From Lingula anatina (taxonomy: Eukaryota; Brachiopoda; Lingulata; Lingulida; Lingulidae): a stretch of 64,000 bases of DNA. The position numbers and the translations under genes were made by a program. The number at the start of each line of letters is the position of its first letter. Position 1 is the first letter of the stretch. Shown here one piece after another: positions 26,108 through 37,452 of this stretch. The notes beneath the pieces were generated by a model that was not told the DNA's origin, searched no databases, and saw nothing but the letters and a program-made list of their open reading frames with translations. The stretch spans positions 548,065 to 612,064 of the forward strand of contig NW_019775735.1 in assembly GCF_001039355.2 (NCBI RefSeq), written 5' to 3'.

Positions 26108-27346
26108 AACAGAATTACAGCATTAACTGACCACTTAATTTTAGTTTTCTAAATAATAAAACTTCCATGTGATATTTCAACGTGTTACATGTAGCTACAC
26201 ATTGAACTCTCTTGAAGTAAAGAATTTTATATTCTCTGTCTCCCTAACATTGCTGCACCACCTTACATACTGCAAATGGCAATTGGTATCAAGAGACATA
26301 TGTCATTTCTTCAATGTCTTAATTACACTTTGCTACCTCAACTTCCGCGCTACTTGACGCTACTTTAAGTCACTAATGTGGGCACACCTAGACGGCCTGG
26401 CATGGGATAAAACGTGTCCATACTGATAAGTATTTTGAAGCGATTAGATTTGAATATGTATCGTACAAATTGATACGAACTGGGGTCCTTTGAAATAGAT
26501 GGGGCATCATAAGGAACTTTCAGGGACTTCAATGATTTTCAGAGACGCGTTGTTGTAATAGAATTAAAATGATGCCAAAGTGGCCCCGTCCCGCTGTTCA
26601 GTAGATATCTCTAAAGGCGGCTTGGAAAGAGAGAGAGAGAGAAATAGAGAGAGAGAGTGAGAGAGAGAGAGAGAAACAAGACAGGAAAACTGATAGACAG
26701 GCCACAGAGGGGCGGGCTGACGGACAGACAGACAAACAGACAGACAGACAATACGAAAAAAAACTCTCACATGCTTACAACCAATGCACTAGATGCCCGC
26801 AAGAGAACACGCACACCCCTCTCATCAACCATAATAAACCAACTGTTCACAGCCACAACAAAAACTCATTTTCGGAGCCGGTGAAATCGACACTATAATC
26901 ATAAGGTAGAGGGGGATGTAATGATTTATAATGATAGGATGGCGTAGTGAAATCGGGTTTTATACCCGCGTAATGGAGACCACTGGGTACAGATTTGATG
27001 CACGTCTGGTTTACAGTAAGATAGCAGCTGATACTGTATTTCTCCCTTTGTTCTATTGATGTTATTTTTCCTAATTATATCTATTTTTGTTTTAACCCTG
27101 CATGAGTTTTCCCTTTTATTGAGATTTTTCTATATTTATATCGTATTCCACGGAGCGTGCTGTAGGCTCAACAAGCGTATACATTGTTCAATAAAAAACG
27201 AAAGCAATCAATGAATAAAATCAATGATGCACCGGTAAAATATGTGATATGCTTTATCTATTTAAATATGTAAATCATTTATTTTATTTTATTACTTTGT
27301 AGTTCTATTTTTATTTAAAATCTCTACACACTTTCATCTGATTTAG
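26108..27346. repeat. 1.24 kb duplicated block, copy 2 (Post2 intron)
   Basis: This is the second copy of 24864-26106 in the same orientation. It ends at atttag, after which unique sequence (ctcataagg) follows. Copy 1 stops at the same point, directly at the N, as expected for an overlap artefact. Confidence 0.93.
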
Positions 27347-28409
27347 CTCATAAGGAAAAATGCCTCAATTATTTAATGTTGACTTTAAGTATGGTTTGAC
27401 AGCCTTATGAAATTGACCACAAATGTCAATAAAAGAAATTGTTTTGTTGGCCGCTTACCTATTGGCCCTGTGTATATTTAATTCTGTATACATACGCTAA
27501 CTTAGTCCAATATCTTGTTTATCTGATCCACGTTTCTCTTTGAATTTGCATTTTACTTTATTCACTTATTAGTGTAACACGTGTTGCACTGTACACGTGT
27601 CTATATTACATGTATGACATTTTATATAATTATTAATAATAAATATTGTGAACCCCCAGTCTGCCCCTAATTTTTTCCTCTTTTCATCACTGGTGAGTAC
27701 TAACTGGTGAGGAAAGTTATAGGAAACTTTTTTAAATTGTCATTACGTTTGAATGTACCAGCATATATTTTTTAATATGATGGGAATTATAATAACATTT
27801 GGGACATTATCTTAATAAGAATGTTTGACTAATTCAAAATAAATAAATAAATAAATAATTGACTTAAAGCAACAAATAATATAACAGATTACGTGCATGT
27901 AATGTTACCTTGGCAGAAAACCGTGAGTTCTTTATATTTTTCTTTAAAAAACAATTATATTTCTATTCACTTTCAACTTAATCGGACGCGTCATGCGTTC
28001 TGAGCAAAGAGAATATAAAAATTATATCTAAAAGGTTCATTTATCTACCTTTTCAAAACTTTAACATTCATGGGAAATATTTATTAACTTTATCTTTTCC
28101 TTCTTTGCTTTATTTATTCAAGCATCTGCTTTTCATTTTTTATCTGTGTACATGTATTACATGTCTCTGAAATTAGGCTTCTTATTTGTATTACGTGCGC
28201 CGATTTAAATATGTTCGCTTTAACAAGGGAGTAAATGAATATTTATTATTACATAATTTTGTATTCTTTTACCTTAATATTTTACCTTCAACAATTACTG
28301 TTGTTTATTCATACTATCATGCTTTTATCCGGGGATAAACATAGTAACCATTCCAAATGCTTGTTTTTTTTTTTTTTTTTTTTCTAATATAAAAAGATAA
28401 AAAATTTAC

Positions 28410-28956
28410 CTGTAGAGGAAGTTTCCGATCCGCTGGAATTATTATTTTGGCACGAGACTGAAATGTCCCCTGTGTAAGCAGCAGTCTGGACCTGTAGCGT
28501 AGGACTCAGCTCCGCACTGGAGTACATGCCACCGTGGACCCCTGGATGCGCCCCATGGGACACGGGAACCCCGGCCGGGTTACTCGGGTACATGGAGGTG
28601 TCCCCATAAAGGGGAACCATCGCCCCTCGGGTCGGCAGGGGACTTATCTGCATCTGTTGGCAGCTTGGGAGGAAATCCCCTCCACCAAAATGTCCATACG
28701 GATTCTTGTGCGGATTCGGAACATTTGGGTAATGTGTGAGATTATAGGAGCCGTGGTGGTGAAGGTACCCTGCGTTTTCAGGGGCCGGGTTGTAGTTCCA
28801 TCCATTTTGTGCCGGCATGAGGGGACGCCTCGTGATGTCCTGCGGTGGTGGCGCAGACGACAGCATCATGCCGCAGCTCATGGCAGGAACTTGTTGATAT
28901 GTCGTCTGCACGCCAGAAGTTCGCTGCAAAATGGACGCAGCGTTGGACGAGTTCAT
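28410..28956 (-). CDS. Post2: Post2 homeobox gene, coding exon 1 (N-terminal region)
   Basis: This exon encodes residues 1-182 plus the first base of codon 183. It starts at the ATG at 28956-28954 (MNSSNAAS) and ends at ...TCTACAG followed by the donor gtaaat (gt at 28409-28408). Joined to the exon at 22220, the frame stays open and gives [14 protein letters not shown], so the two exons form one 261-codon reading frame. The segment is rich in Pro, Gly, Asn, Ser, His and Tyr and looks disordered, as usual for Hox N-termini. The only Trp is at about residue 53 (NGWNYNP). There is no YPWM hexapeptide next to the homeodomain, which fits a posterior Hox protein. A candidate splice acceptor lies 15 bases upstream of the ATG, so a 5' untranslated exon is likely. 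The plus-strand ORF over the same bases is an antisense shadow. Confidence 0.92.
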
Positions 28957-28996
28957 CTAAAGGTGTAACACCTGGAAATTAAAAAAAGAAGAAAAT
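28957..28996 (-). promoter_or_regulatory. Post2: Candidate 3' splice site just upstream of the Post2 start codon
   Basis: On the minus strand a pyrimidine-rich run (cttctttttttaatttccag) ends at AG 28973-28972 and is followed by GTGTTACACCTTTAG and then the ATG. It has the form of an intron end, so the mRNA may carry at least one more 5' untranslated exon. A spliced-leader acceptor would look the same. A second AG lies directly before the ATG. This is inferred from sequence only. Confidence 0.45.
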
Positions 28997-29183
28997 GTAA
29001 GAAATTCGGGAGAAAATGACAACGCCATAAGTCCAATTGTCTAAAATCTAAAACAAAATTCTCTCCCACACCAAATTCCACTGATGGATTAATACATCTG
29101 GGTTGACCAGGTTCCCCTGAATAGGAGAGAAGGGGAAGCAAACGATCGAAAGCAATTCTAAGAAAAAAGTACCAAAACTCTGT

Positions 29184-29250
29184 AAGATGTGCTGCAATGG
29201 CTAGACGCTGGGCGAGTTCATTTTTAGGGGGAACACCTAATGTAACAGGC
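29184..29250 (-). pseudogene. Decayed partial copy of the Post2 acceptor and start region
   Basis: On the minus strand this stretch reads a ttacattag acceptor-like end, then GTGTTCCCCCTAAAA, then ATGAACTCGCCCAGCG. The true Post2 start reads GTGTTACACCTTTAG followed by ATGAACTCGTCCAACG. Similarity continues through CCATT and GCAGC and then fades. The copy reads MNSPSV and stops at TAG (29203-29201), so it cannot encode a Hox protein. It lies 265 bp upstream of the real start in the same orientation. It may be an old local duplication, or a used alternative 5' exon with a short upstream ORF. Confidence 0.5.
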
Positions 29251-32200
29251 AAAATGATAAATATTCAGAAAAGAAGCAAACATTGTGAACTCTTTGCCTT
29301 CAGTAGGTGTTCAATTATTATCATCGTATTTGATATGTGGCTCAATTATCAGTGCGCCCTCCGATTTCAGACATCGCACTTACTTTCAATTGGTTTTGAT
29401 TTGAATGTGTTGATTGAGGGAGTAAAAAAACTGATATGAAAAATAAGCAATGCATTAATAGCTATGAAAAATGAATTTCCGAATCAGGACTTTCATTGTA
29501 AAAGCAATTAACTATATACATATAATTACAACGGGATACATGTGCTTACTTTGGCATTAGCACTTATAATATGATATGTATATTAAAAATGATCCAATTC
29601 TGGAACGTCAATATTTTTTGCAGGCATGGTCAAAACGGTAAAGCAAAAAGTGTCTCGCGTATTTAATTAAAATCAAAGATGTTGTTCTACATTGTGTACG
29701 TATATGTAAGGTTACGCTCTAATTGAGTACTGTGCATGCAAGAGAAGAGATTTACAAATATTTACCAATGTTGACATTTTTAAAGAGCCCTGTAATATTC
29801 CGACTAATTTAGCCAAAATGTGGATAAGTACTGATTATTTGTATAACCATGCGAATATATGTTTTTAACAAACTGCAAATTAAAACTGTTTTGCCTCTGC
29901 CTAGCATTTAAAAGTTCTTATCGATATCTGGTTTTATTTTACATTTTTTAATTATGTTTCTACCCAATTATGCAAGTTTAGTCATTTATTTTTTCTTAGA
30001 ATCTCAGGAAACACATAAGTACATTGAAAAGATACTAATGATTAGGTACTAGCAATCTCTACGTGATGGTCATACGGCCGACATGTGCTTGTGATGGACA
30101 TATTACAGTATTTGCCTATTGATTTATTTTTACGTTTGATCAATCTCTTTGTTCATTTGTTTGCTAATCTTATAAGCTGTCAATCATTCTATGTGTTTGT
30201 TTGCTGATTCAGATATTCATTTGTTTCTCCTTAGCATTGTTTGTTACCTTCGCATCTGAAAACAATCTTGTTTCAATTATGCCTGATTGAGAAATAAATT
30301 CGTTTCGGCGCAGCATTAACATATTATTCAAGTTCTACCTAGTACAAAATGAAAACCATTCTATTGATATTACAAAACACTACAAATTGTCTTTTTTGTC
30401 GCCTCCGTGTTTTTATTATTTTCTATGAAACATTTTAAAATAAAAAAATCAATTAAGACAAACGCATATAGCATTTCTAATATAATGATTACAGTAATGC
30501 CCAGTGTAATTAAATTGCATTTAGATACACAAACGACAACTTTATATCTACCGACCGAAAGTATAAAGCCACAGATTAAATCTGAATAACAGTTAATTAT
30601 CGTGATTGACTATCGAACAGTAGTGACTTCGCCAACAAGGCCAATTCCCTTCTCAAGTCGCAGTCAAACGGCTTGACTGAGAGGGATAGCACATCGTATC
30701 AGTTTCACTGTTCTGTCCCGATTATATTTCTAATGAGTGGGTGAGAGAACCGCTTACATCGCTCAATAAATCACGAGTAATTGTACCGCAAGAGGACGCT
30801 ACACTTTGATCTAACTTTGAATGCGTGTGCAACCCCTTTTCCTCCGATCCCCAGTTTCGCGCTTCTGTTACAAAGTCGTCTGCCATGAACCAGGACCGCA
30901 GAAACTGGATTGTCATTTATACACAGTCCGGGCCAAAATTCTGTGTCCCTTTAACTATGAGAGCCAGTGGAATGTATATCTATAATAAAACTTCACAACA
31001 TGGTGGCGTCAAGGACTGTCCGTGGATTTCGACTTCTTTTCAAAGTCTCGGGTCTCATTTATAACTTGAACAATACTAATGGCCTCCTCGGTAGTTGCGC
31101 GGTTGAGGGGGTGAGGGGAATATTTGTTTTGGTGGCAAGAACGCTGAAAACCGGAGAGAATCGTAAACTTTGCAATGGCTACCGCAGTCTTGTCATTTGT
31201 CTTTTTTAGCAGGCAAAAAAAAAAAATTCTGACAACCACCTTTTCCCCTTTGAAAAAAAACTAAGCTTTGGTTTCATTTAAATATAATAAAAGAAATATT
31301 TGGGGTTTGTCACCCACGATGTAGTAAAACGGTTCTTCTGTACTAGTAGATATACGCGGTGATGTGTGTACGTAAACGTCCGATTTTTCTTATATTGGGC
31401 TGCATTATTCTATGGAAAGCTATATCGATTGACACTCATTTCAGCATAAAGCTGATATAATGAACTGAATTTTATTACAACACATGTATATGTTGATATA
31501 TTGTTGACATTATCCTTCATTTGCCTATTTATCTTGCATGTTATTTTTTTCTTATTTCTCTTACCAACATCTACATATACAACTATTATATGTTCATTTG
31601 CCTCTTATTTGTGATTCTTCTCGTTCCTTTTTTTTTTACACACATACTCTTGTTTACTGCAAATATATTTCTTCAGTTTCTGTTTTACCATGTTAATTTG
31701 AAAAAAGTAGCCTATTTATCTACTTTAAAATTATCGGTTCATTTATTATTCTTATTTGCTTATTTATCTAAATTGAAACAGTGTCCTTTGATGACTTATT
31801 AGACGTAAACAATTCCCGTTGACTATTAGGTGAGTTCCTCGAACTGTTGCATCATACCAGTACCGGTACCTTCACTGCTGTATAAGAATAACCATGTAAT
31901 TATGCTGTAAAAAATATGAATTATCCGGAAGCCTCGCCCATTGTTTAATTGTTATGTAAAGCTATCTCTCCAAAAAGTTTTAAATGAATACCCAAATTAC
32001 ATATACTCTCTGTTCCTGCTTTTGTTTTCTGTTTTATAGATGTTTTCCCTCAACAGTAAAAAGGCAGTAAAAACAGATACATCTACCGGGTATATGGAAA
32101 AGAACAGTTAATTAATGAATTAATTTTTAGACATTTACCAGCAAGACACTATTTACACATTTATCTTAAAATATATAAGAGTGAGGAAACACCGAACCGG

Positions 32201-33078
32201 CTCTGAATCCGAAAGAAGTTATGCATAATACACAGTTCATTTGATCCTAAAGATATCCTCTTTCACTAGCTGAAGGAATCCCTTTATACTGCTGACCTCT
32301 TGCGGTGACTTTATGAACTCTATCAATGTTGCATGGTAAACAAACGTACTTAGTAAACATGCTTTTTGAAGGTTTGGTGTGGCTATGCATGTTCATGCCA
32401 TCATGCCAAACATTCAACAGGGTTAAAAATGATAGTGACACATGAGTAGCCTTGTAGTCTTCCTGCACGAAAAAAAATCTTAAAACGTGCTTGTGCGTCA
32501 TGCTTTCCTTTTAAAACCATGTCATGCTAAGAAGTGCCGTTTACAGCATGGCCCTACTAAACCTGTCATTGACAATCTGATTTGATATTCACAGTGCAAC
32601 CCGCTTACCTTCTTCAAACTCTTGAAACTGTCACGATGCCGTCGTGAAATAAAACTTTAAGTCCCTTTTAAGCAATAAAACACGGGGCTCTGATTTGTGC
32701 GAAGCATCACTTCCAATTACTTTAATTCATCTCAATAGCTTAAGGTTAGGAACTACTTTCGAGACCTCTGAAGTACCACGTGGGTCTTTCACAGCCAATC
32801 GCCTACGAGCTCACAAGTTCAAAGGCAGCCGATCAGATTTAAAGGCCCATATTGTTGTACTTGAGGCTTCCGAATGTAGCTGCACTCAGTCAAATAAAGG
32901 AAGTCTCTAACTGGTTGAATTTTATTGAATTCAAACGTAAAACTGAAAGAAAATAAAATAAAACAAAATAAATAACAGAACAAAAATTGTAGCGAAAAAT
33001 ACTGAAAACAAACTTAAATACAAAATAACCTAAAAATTGATAACAAATTTACACGAAGTACATACGAAAGTGTAAGAG

Positions 33079-33300
33079 AAAGGATAGACGGAAACGTTGC
33101 AAAGACCCAAAGCCGGAGAAGTTTACGTTACTTTAGCGTTGAAATAATTTACCTTACCCCCGACCAAGTGTGCTAATATCGTTATAAAAGGATAGATAGA
33201 AACGTTGAAATACCCAAAGCCAGAGAAGTTTACGTTATCGTTGAAATAATTACCTTTTCCTCCGACTGGGTGTGCTCAAATGGTGTCGTTAGAGTACCCG
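33079..33300. repeat. Tandem duplication, two units of about 110 bp
   Basis: The strings aggatagacggaaacgttg, cccaaagccggagaagtttacgtta and gttgaaataatttacctt recur at about 33188 as aggatagatagaaacgttg, cccaaagccagagaagtttacgtta and gttgaaataattacctt. The second unit carries small deletions. No coding role is visible. Confidence 0.8.
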
Positions 33301-34110
33301 TATCGTTCTGTGTAAGAAAGTGAAGTGAGCAAAAAGAAATAGAGAGGAGGCCTTATATATGCTGTGGAATGAAAACTGTTCAGTGCAGGGTGTGGTACAG
33401 GCATGTGACGGTGCGGTTAGGTAAGTGCGGTGGCCTGTAACGTTATAATTAGTAGAGAGAGAGAGAGGGAGAGAGAGAGAAAGAGTAAACAGAGAAAGAA
33501 CGGAAAATGTACTTCGAATGAATAATGAGAAATAAATAAATAAATAAAATAAAATAAAATGTCGCGGGCAGTTACACCGAATCTATTTCAATTAGTCATC
33601 GTAGTAGAACCGCGTGCATTTCTATACAACAAGAATCAATAAAATTTGTGGTCTTTTTATTGGGATGTTCGAAGGCGACCAGAGAGTGGATGTTTGCAAG
33701 ATGTGATGAGGAAATGTCTGATGAGGTCTTTGATCTTTTTCTACGTTTATTGTCAATCTGAGTTTGCATGAGGGTGGTAATAGTCGGAACGACCTGATAC
33801 AGAGCATAAAATTGTTGCATCGTCACTTCCGCTATATCATCAATTTTGACATTCTTAACAACGTTCGATTTAAATTGCTTATGAGCTGAATGCATTTCCA
33901 TTCGTATTGCATCATTGTATTACTGTTTATTGTTCAAGTCGTATTAAAAAAACGCCCACTCGCCTTCTGTAAATACCATCATTTAAAAACCATTCAAACA
34001 TTTCAGTAAGTATATAGGCCTACAAGTTTATTTATTCGAAAGTTGTTCATAATGAACCAAAAACATAACGGTTTGTATTATTCTCAGGTATTGCTATACT
34101 CTGAAATCCA

Positions 34111-34161
34111 TTTTATTATTATCATTATTATTATTATTATTATTTTTATTTATTTATTTTT
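34111..34161. repeat. (ATT)n microsatellite
   Basis: An ATT run with interruptions, followed by TTTA units. Confidence 0.92.
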
Positions 34162-34929
34162 TTACAAACAAACTTCCAAGTTGAATTGCAGAATAGCCAT
34201 TAATAGCATTCAGCTGAGCAAAAAATGTGTTATTATCATTTATCTATTTATTGCCTATTATATTTTATCATTATCATCAGTTTGTGTTTAAAAAATCATT
34301 CCAGAAAAAAAATTGTTTACGCTATTTTTTTTTTATCTTAAAGTGTCCTCATGTACACGTTCTTTAATACTGGTGTTGGCAAAAGCGTCATGAGTATCTT
34401 TATTTAGCATACTCTTTTTAATGTTTATTAAATTTTATCTTTCTTATCATCAACATTGGTTGTAGAAGCCCTTAAAACAAAAATGTTCAAGTAAAAGTGG
34501 ATTTTTTTTATCTTTAAAAGGCGACGATTAAAGAGAGGAATTCCTATTTTACTAGTAAAGGAACTTCCAAAAATAATTTTCTGGCAAAATGTCCTCATAT
34601 TTCATCAACAGAACCGGGTGCATGCCGGTAATCGTTTTAATTGCTATTACAAGAAATTCTTGTGCACACTAAATAAAACTAAGTATTATGCAAAACCATT
34701 TATACAGGATAACATGAAATCATTATTCACCTAAATAACACGTCTTTGTTTCAATAATAATAATAGGTCTCTTGGTTTGCAGTTAGTGAGCGACTTCCAT
34801 AGGTTCTAATTTTCGGCATTGCCAGCTCGATCTTGATTATATATATATAACCCACATCAGCAATACCGTAAAGCACTGTAAAGCTAACATATGGAAAGGT
34901 ATAGTGAGCAAACTAGCTCTATAGTGCCC

Positions 34930-35760
34930 TGACACTCGGGGTAGAGCGACGAGTCGCATTGGACACCCTTATTAATACCCGCTGTCATTCATATTCGAAA
35001 AGAGTAAATTATTAACCAGACTCATAATGGAACCAAATTGGACTGGGTAAGAACAGGATGTAAAGTGTCCTTCTCTTTTTTTTTCAATTTATTGCTGCAG
35101 CGATAAGCGCTAACAGGCGCTGTCTCCTTCTTGCCACCGTTTGTTTACAAGGTTGTTTATCAACCCGAGGTGTTTCATAATATAAGAAAAGCTTGATCGC
35201 ACCGACTCACTAACTCCATACGTCTGGTTGATGGAGTCACTGGCTCTTATTTCACTCGTTGACTTAAATAATGGGAATCATCTAACACAGCCCACATGTA
35301 AAACGAGGCCGTTGCCACCGCGTGACGTCACTGCAGACTAGAAAACTTGCGGGGAAATAATCCGAGTGGGGTGGAGTTAACTGTTTAACGATAAAGGTGA
35401 AACTTAATGTGCCAAATATGACTTTTACAGTTTTGTTCGTTGCATCCTGCACTCGCTAACTGGTCATTGTTTTACCAAACTATCTTTCAAATCTTGCGAG
35501 ATTGTACTTGCTTTTACACTAGCAATCAAAAGCAATCAAAGTCCCCAAATCCCCAAAACGCGAGGCTTTGGGCATGCTAGGATGATTTCCGTTCTCTTTT
35601 GTTTCGTTTTGCGGGGTGAGGGGTTTCATTTCAGGCAGAGGAGTTTTAAAAATGCATTTTCACAGGATTTTTGTCAAGAGGTGACAATTCTAGGATTTTT
35701 GTTGACTAGGAAACCGCTTGCTGACGTCACCACGTGCCGACCTCACAAAACAACCTGAGA
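34930..35760. promoter_or_regulatory. Candidate cis-regulatory island between the divergent genes
   Basis: Complex GC-richer DNA with two palindromic CRE sites TGACGTCA (35323-35330 and 35722-35729), the second next to an E-box CACGTG (35731-35736). TTAATA and TTATTAACC sites lie near 34970-35010. No convincing frame. It lies 6-7 kb upstream of the Post2 start. Confidence 0.33.
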
Positions 35761-36890
35761 CCGAAAACTGGAGAAAATTTTAAGTCCTAAATGTCCTTAA
35801 ATTTCTCTAAATGAATCAGTAGTAGTCCAAGTAAAAAAAAAAAAAAAGAAAACGGAAAAGAAAAAAAGACATCCCCAATATTTCAGATTAATGCTTACTT
35901 CATTTAATTGTAATATCAAGGATTTATCCTAAGCCAAACTATACAAACTTCTGGTATAAAACTTAAATCACCTGCCCCTCTATCTGAAACCAGTATAGAT
36001 ATATATTTGTGTTCTTTGTGAACACAGAGTATTACGGCACCTGCCAATTCTCCCATTATATGTGATGAAGACACAAGGCTGACCCAAATTTCCCAGTGTT
36101 CTGTTAGCATCCTCCCCCCCCCCCCCCCCAATTCCCTACCCAAGTCTTCTCTCCCTGAATGATAATTGTTCGCATTAAGGCAACTGATATCTTACTCCAG
36201 ACTAAAAATTCCTTCCACCCACCCTATGCAATTAACAACACTGAGATTCGTTTATTTTTTCGCCGAAAGAATCTTTGAGACCTCCCCCCTGCCCTATCTA
36301 TATATCGCGGCAATTTACGTCTGATTGTGGTACAATTTTAAAGCTGTCGTTCTCTCTCATCTCCCTCTCGAGACGCGACATTTATTGCTCGGCAACGAGG
36401 TGCTTGTGAGTTTGAAGCCTACTTGATAACTTGGCAGCGCGTCGTTGGTAGAAGCGACATCTATCTTTTCCCTCCGGCTCCCTCCCCCACCCCCGCCCCC
36501 AACAGAAACAGCATAATAAACCTCACGGGACAAAATTAAATCAACTAAGTCATTCCTGTGCATAGCAGGTCACAGTAAATTTCCATCGTCCGCTCTTTTA
36601 TAAATATTTCGTTTTTCTCCTTGCTAACGAACGTTTCTCCTTGACCCCCCCCTTCCCCAAGCAAAACCCTGGATCCGCCAGTCTTATACTTTAGACTTAT
36701 GGCCACATGCATCCCTCTGGCGTAAACTTTGGCTGTCATAAGACGTGTTTGTATGGCGCTTCTATAACAGAGGTACTATATCCGTGAATATGATACCAAT
36801 CTATTAAATAGGCCTGCACTCTTAATATGAGGCGTGTAGGAAAAAAAGTATAACTGGGAAGGGAATAACCATTTAGAAAACAAAATAGCC

Positions 36891-36946
36891 ATCGGGGGGG
36901 GGGTGGGGAGAGTTGGGGGGGGGGGGGGATCGGGGGGAGCCTGACT
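36891..36946. repeat. G-rich tract with several G-runs
   Basis: Four or more G-runs (about 10, 4, 13 and 6 bases) occur on the plus strand within 60 bases, which meets the pattern for a G-quadruplex. A C-run at about 36112-36129 and CCC-rich DNA at 36480-36500 lie nearby. Confidence 0.9.
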
Positions 36947-37452
36947 GTCCTAAGCCCCCACCCTTTCTTATGACACAAGTAGTTGACAAAATGTTGGGGT
37001 GAGCTTAGATCCCGTAGCCCCCATATGCGGTCTTGAAATGACATCCGCGGGTTGCGTTTTCACGATACAGTTAATTTACCCTCCAAAATGGGATGAGAGA
37101 GATTTCCACGACCCATCCTCAAAATGCAGGGTAATATAACTATACGGAAGAAATAGCAGCAAAAAGGAACAAGCCCCTAGCAAAGCTCTAGATCCGTCGT
37201 ATTTTCAGTGATGTCGGTTGGCGTTTTATTGTATCCATGCGGTAAACTGTTCGTAACCCCAGTACGCGTACTACATTGTACTGTTATGCAGACGAAATGC
37301 ATTGAACGGTTAATAAATACCGAACGTGAGACCGAATACGCTCAGTGATTAAAACATGGGCTAAATAGGAATCACTAGAGTACAACTAACTGAAATGGCT
37401 GAGTTTATCCCTTGTTATTTCTTTTCTTGATACAAAATCGTAGAATTCTCAG

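Larger units (their letters stand above)
22221..28409 (-). other. Post2: Post2 intron (phase 1, GT-AG), 6.2 kb as assembled
   Basis: The intron lies between the donor gt at 28409-28408 and the acceptor ag at 22222-22221. It holds an (AAT)n run at about 22340-22393 facing an (ATT)n run at 22471-22509, a poly-C run near 22918-22934, a poly-T run near 28367-28383, and a GC-richer island at about 24110-24370. It also contains the 1.24 kb duplicated block separated by one N at 26107. If that block is an assembly artefact, the real intron is about 4.9 kb. I see no coding exon in it. The short ORFs are microsatellite translations or fall within the duplicated block. Confidence 0.88.
29251..37452. 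other. Intergenic region upstream of Post2
   Basis: No recognisable gene. GC-richer islands lie at about 30600-31200, 32180-32880 and 34930-35760. A 101-codon minus-strand frame at 33901-33596 has mixed composition but no known motif and no visible splice context. The rest is AT-rich with G- and C-runs near 36110-36950. Confidence 0.55.

Noticed and set aside
24925-26357. A 62-codon frame found twice (24925-25113 and 26169-26357)
   Set aside because: It is repeated only because the 1.24 kb block is duplicated at an assembly join, and it has no recognisable feature.
28534-28968. 144-codon plus-strand frame over Post2 exon 1
   Set aside because: It is the antisense shadow of a confidently identified coding exon and has no motif of its own.
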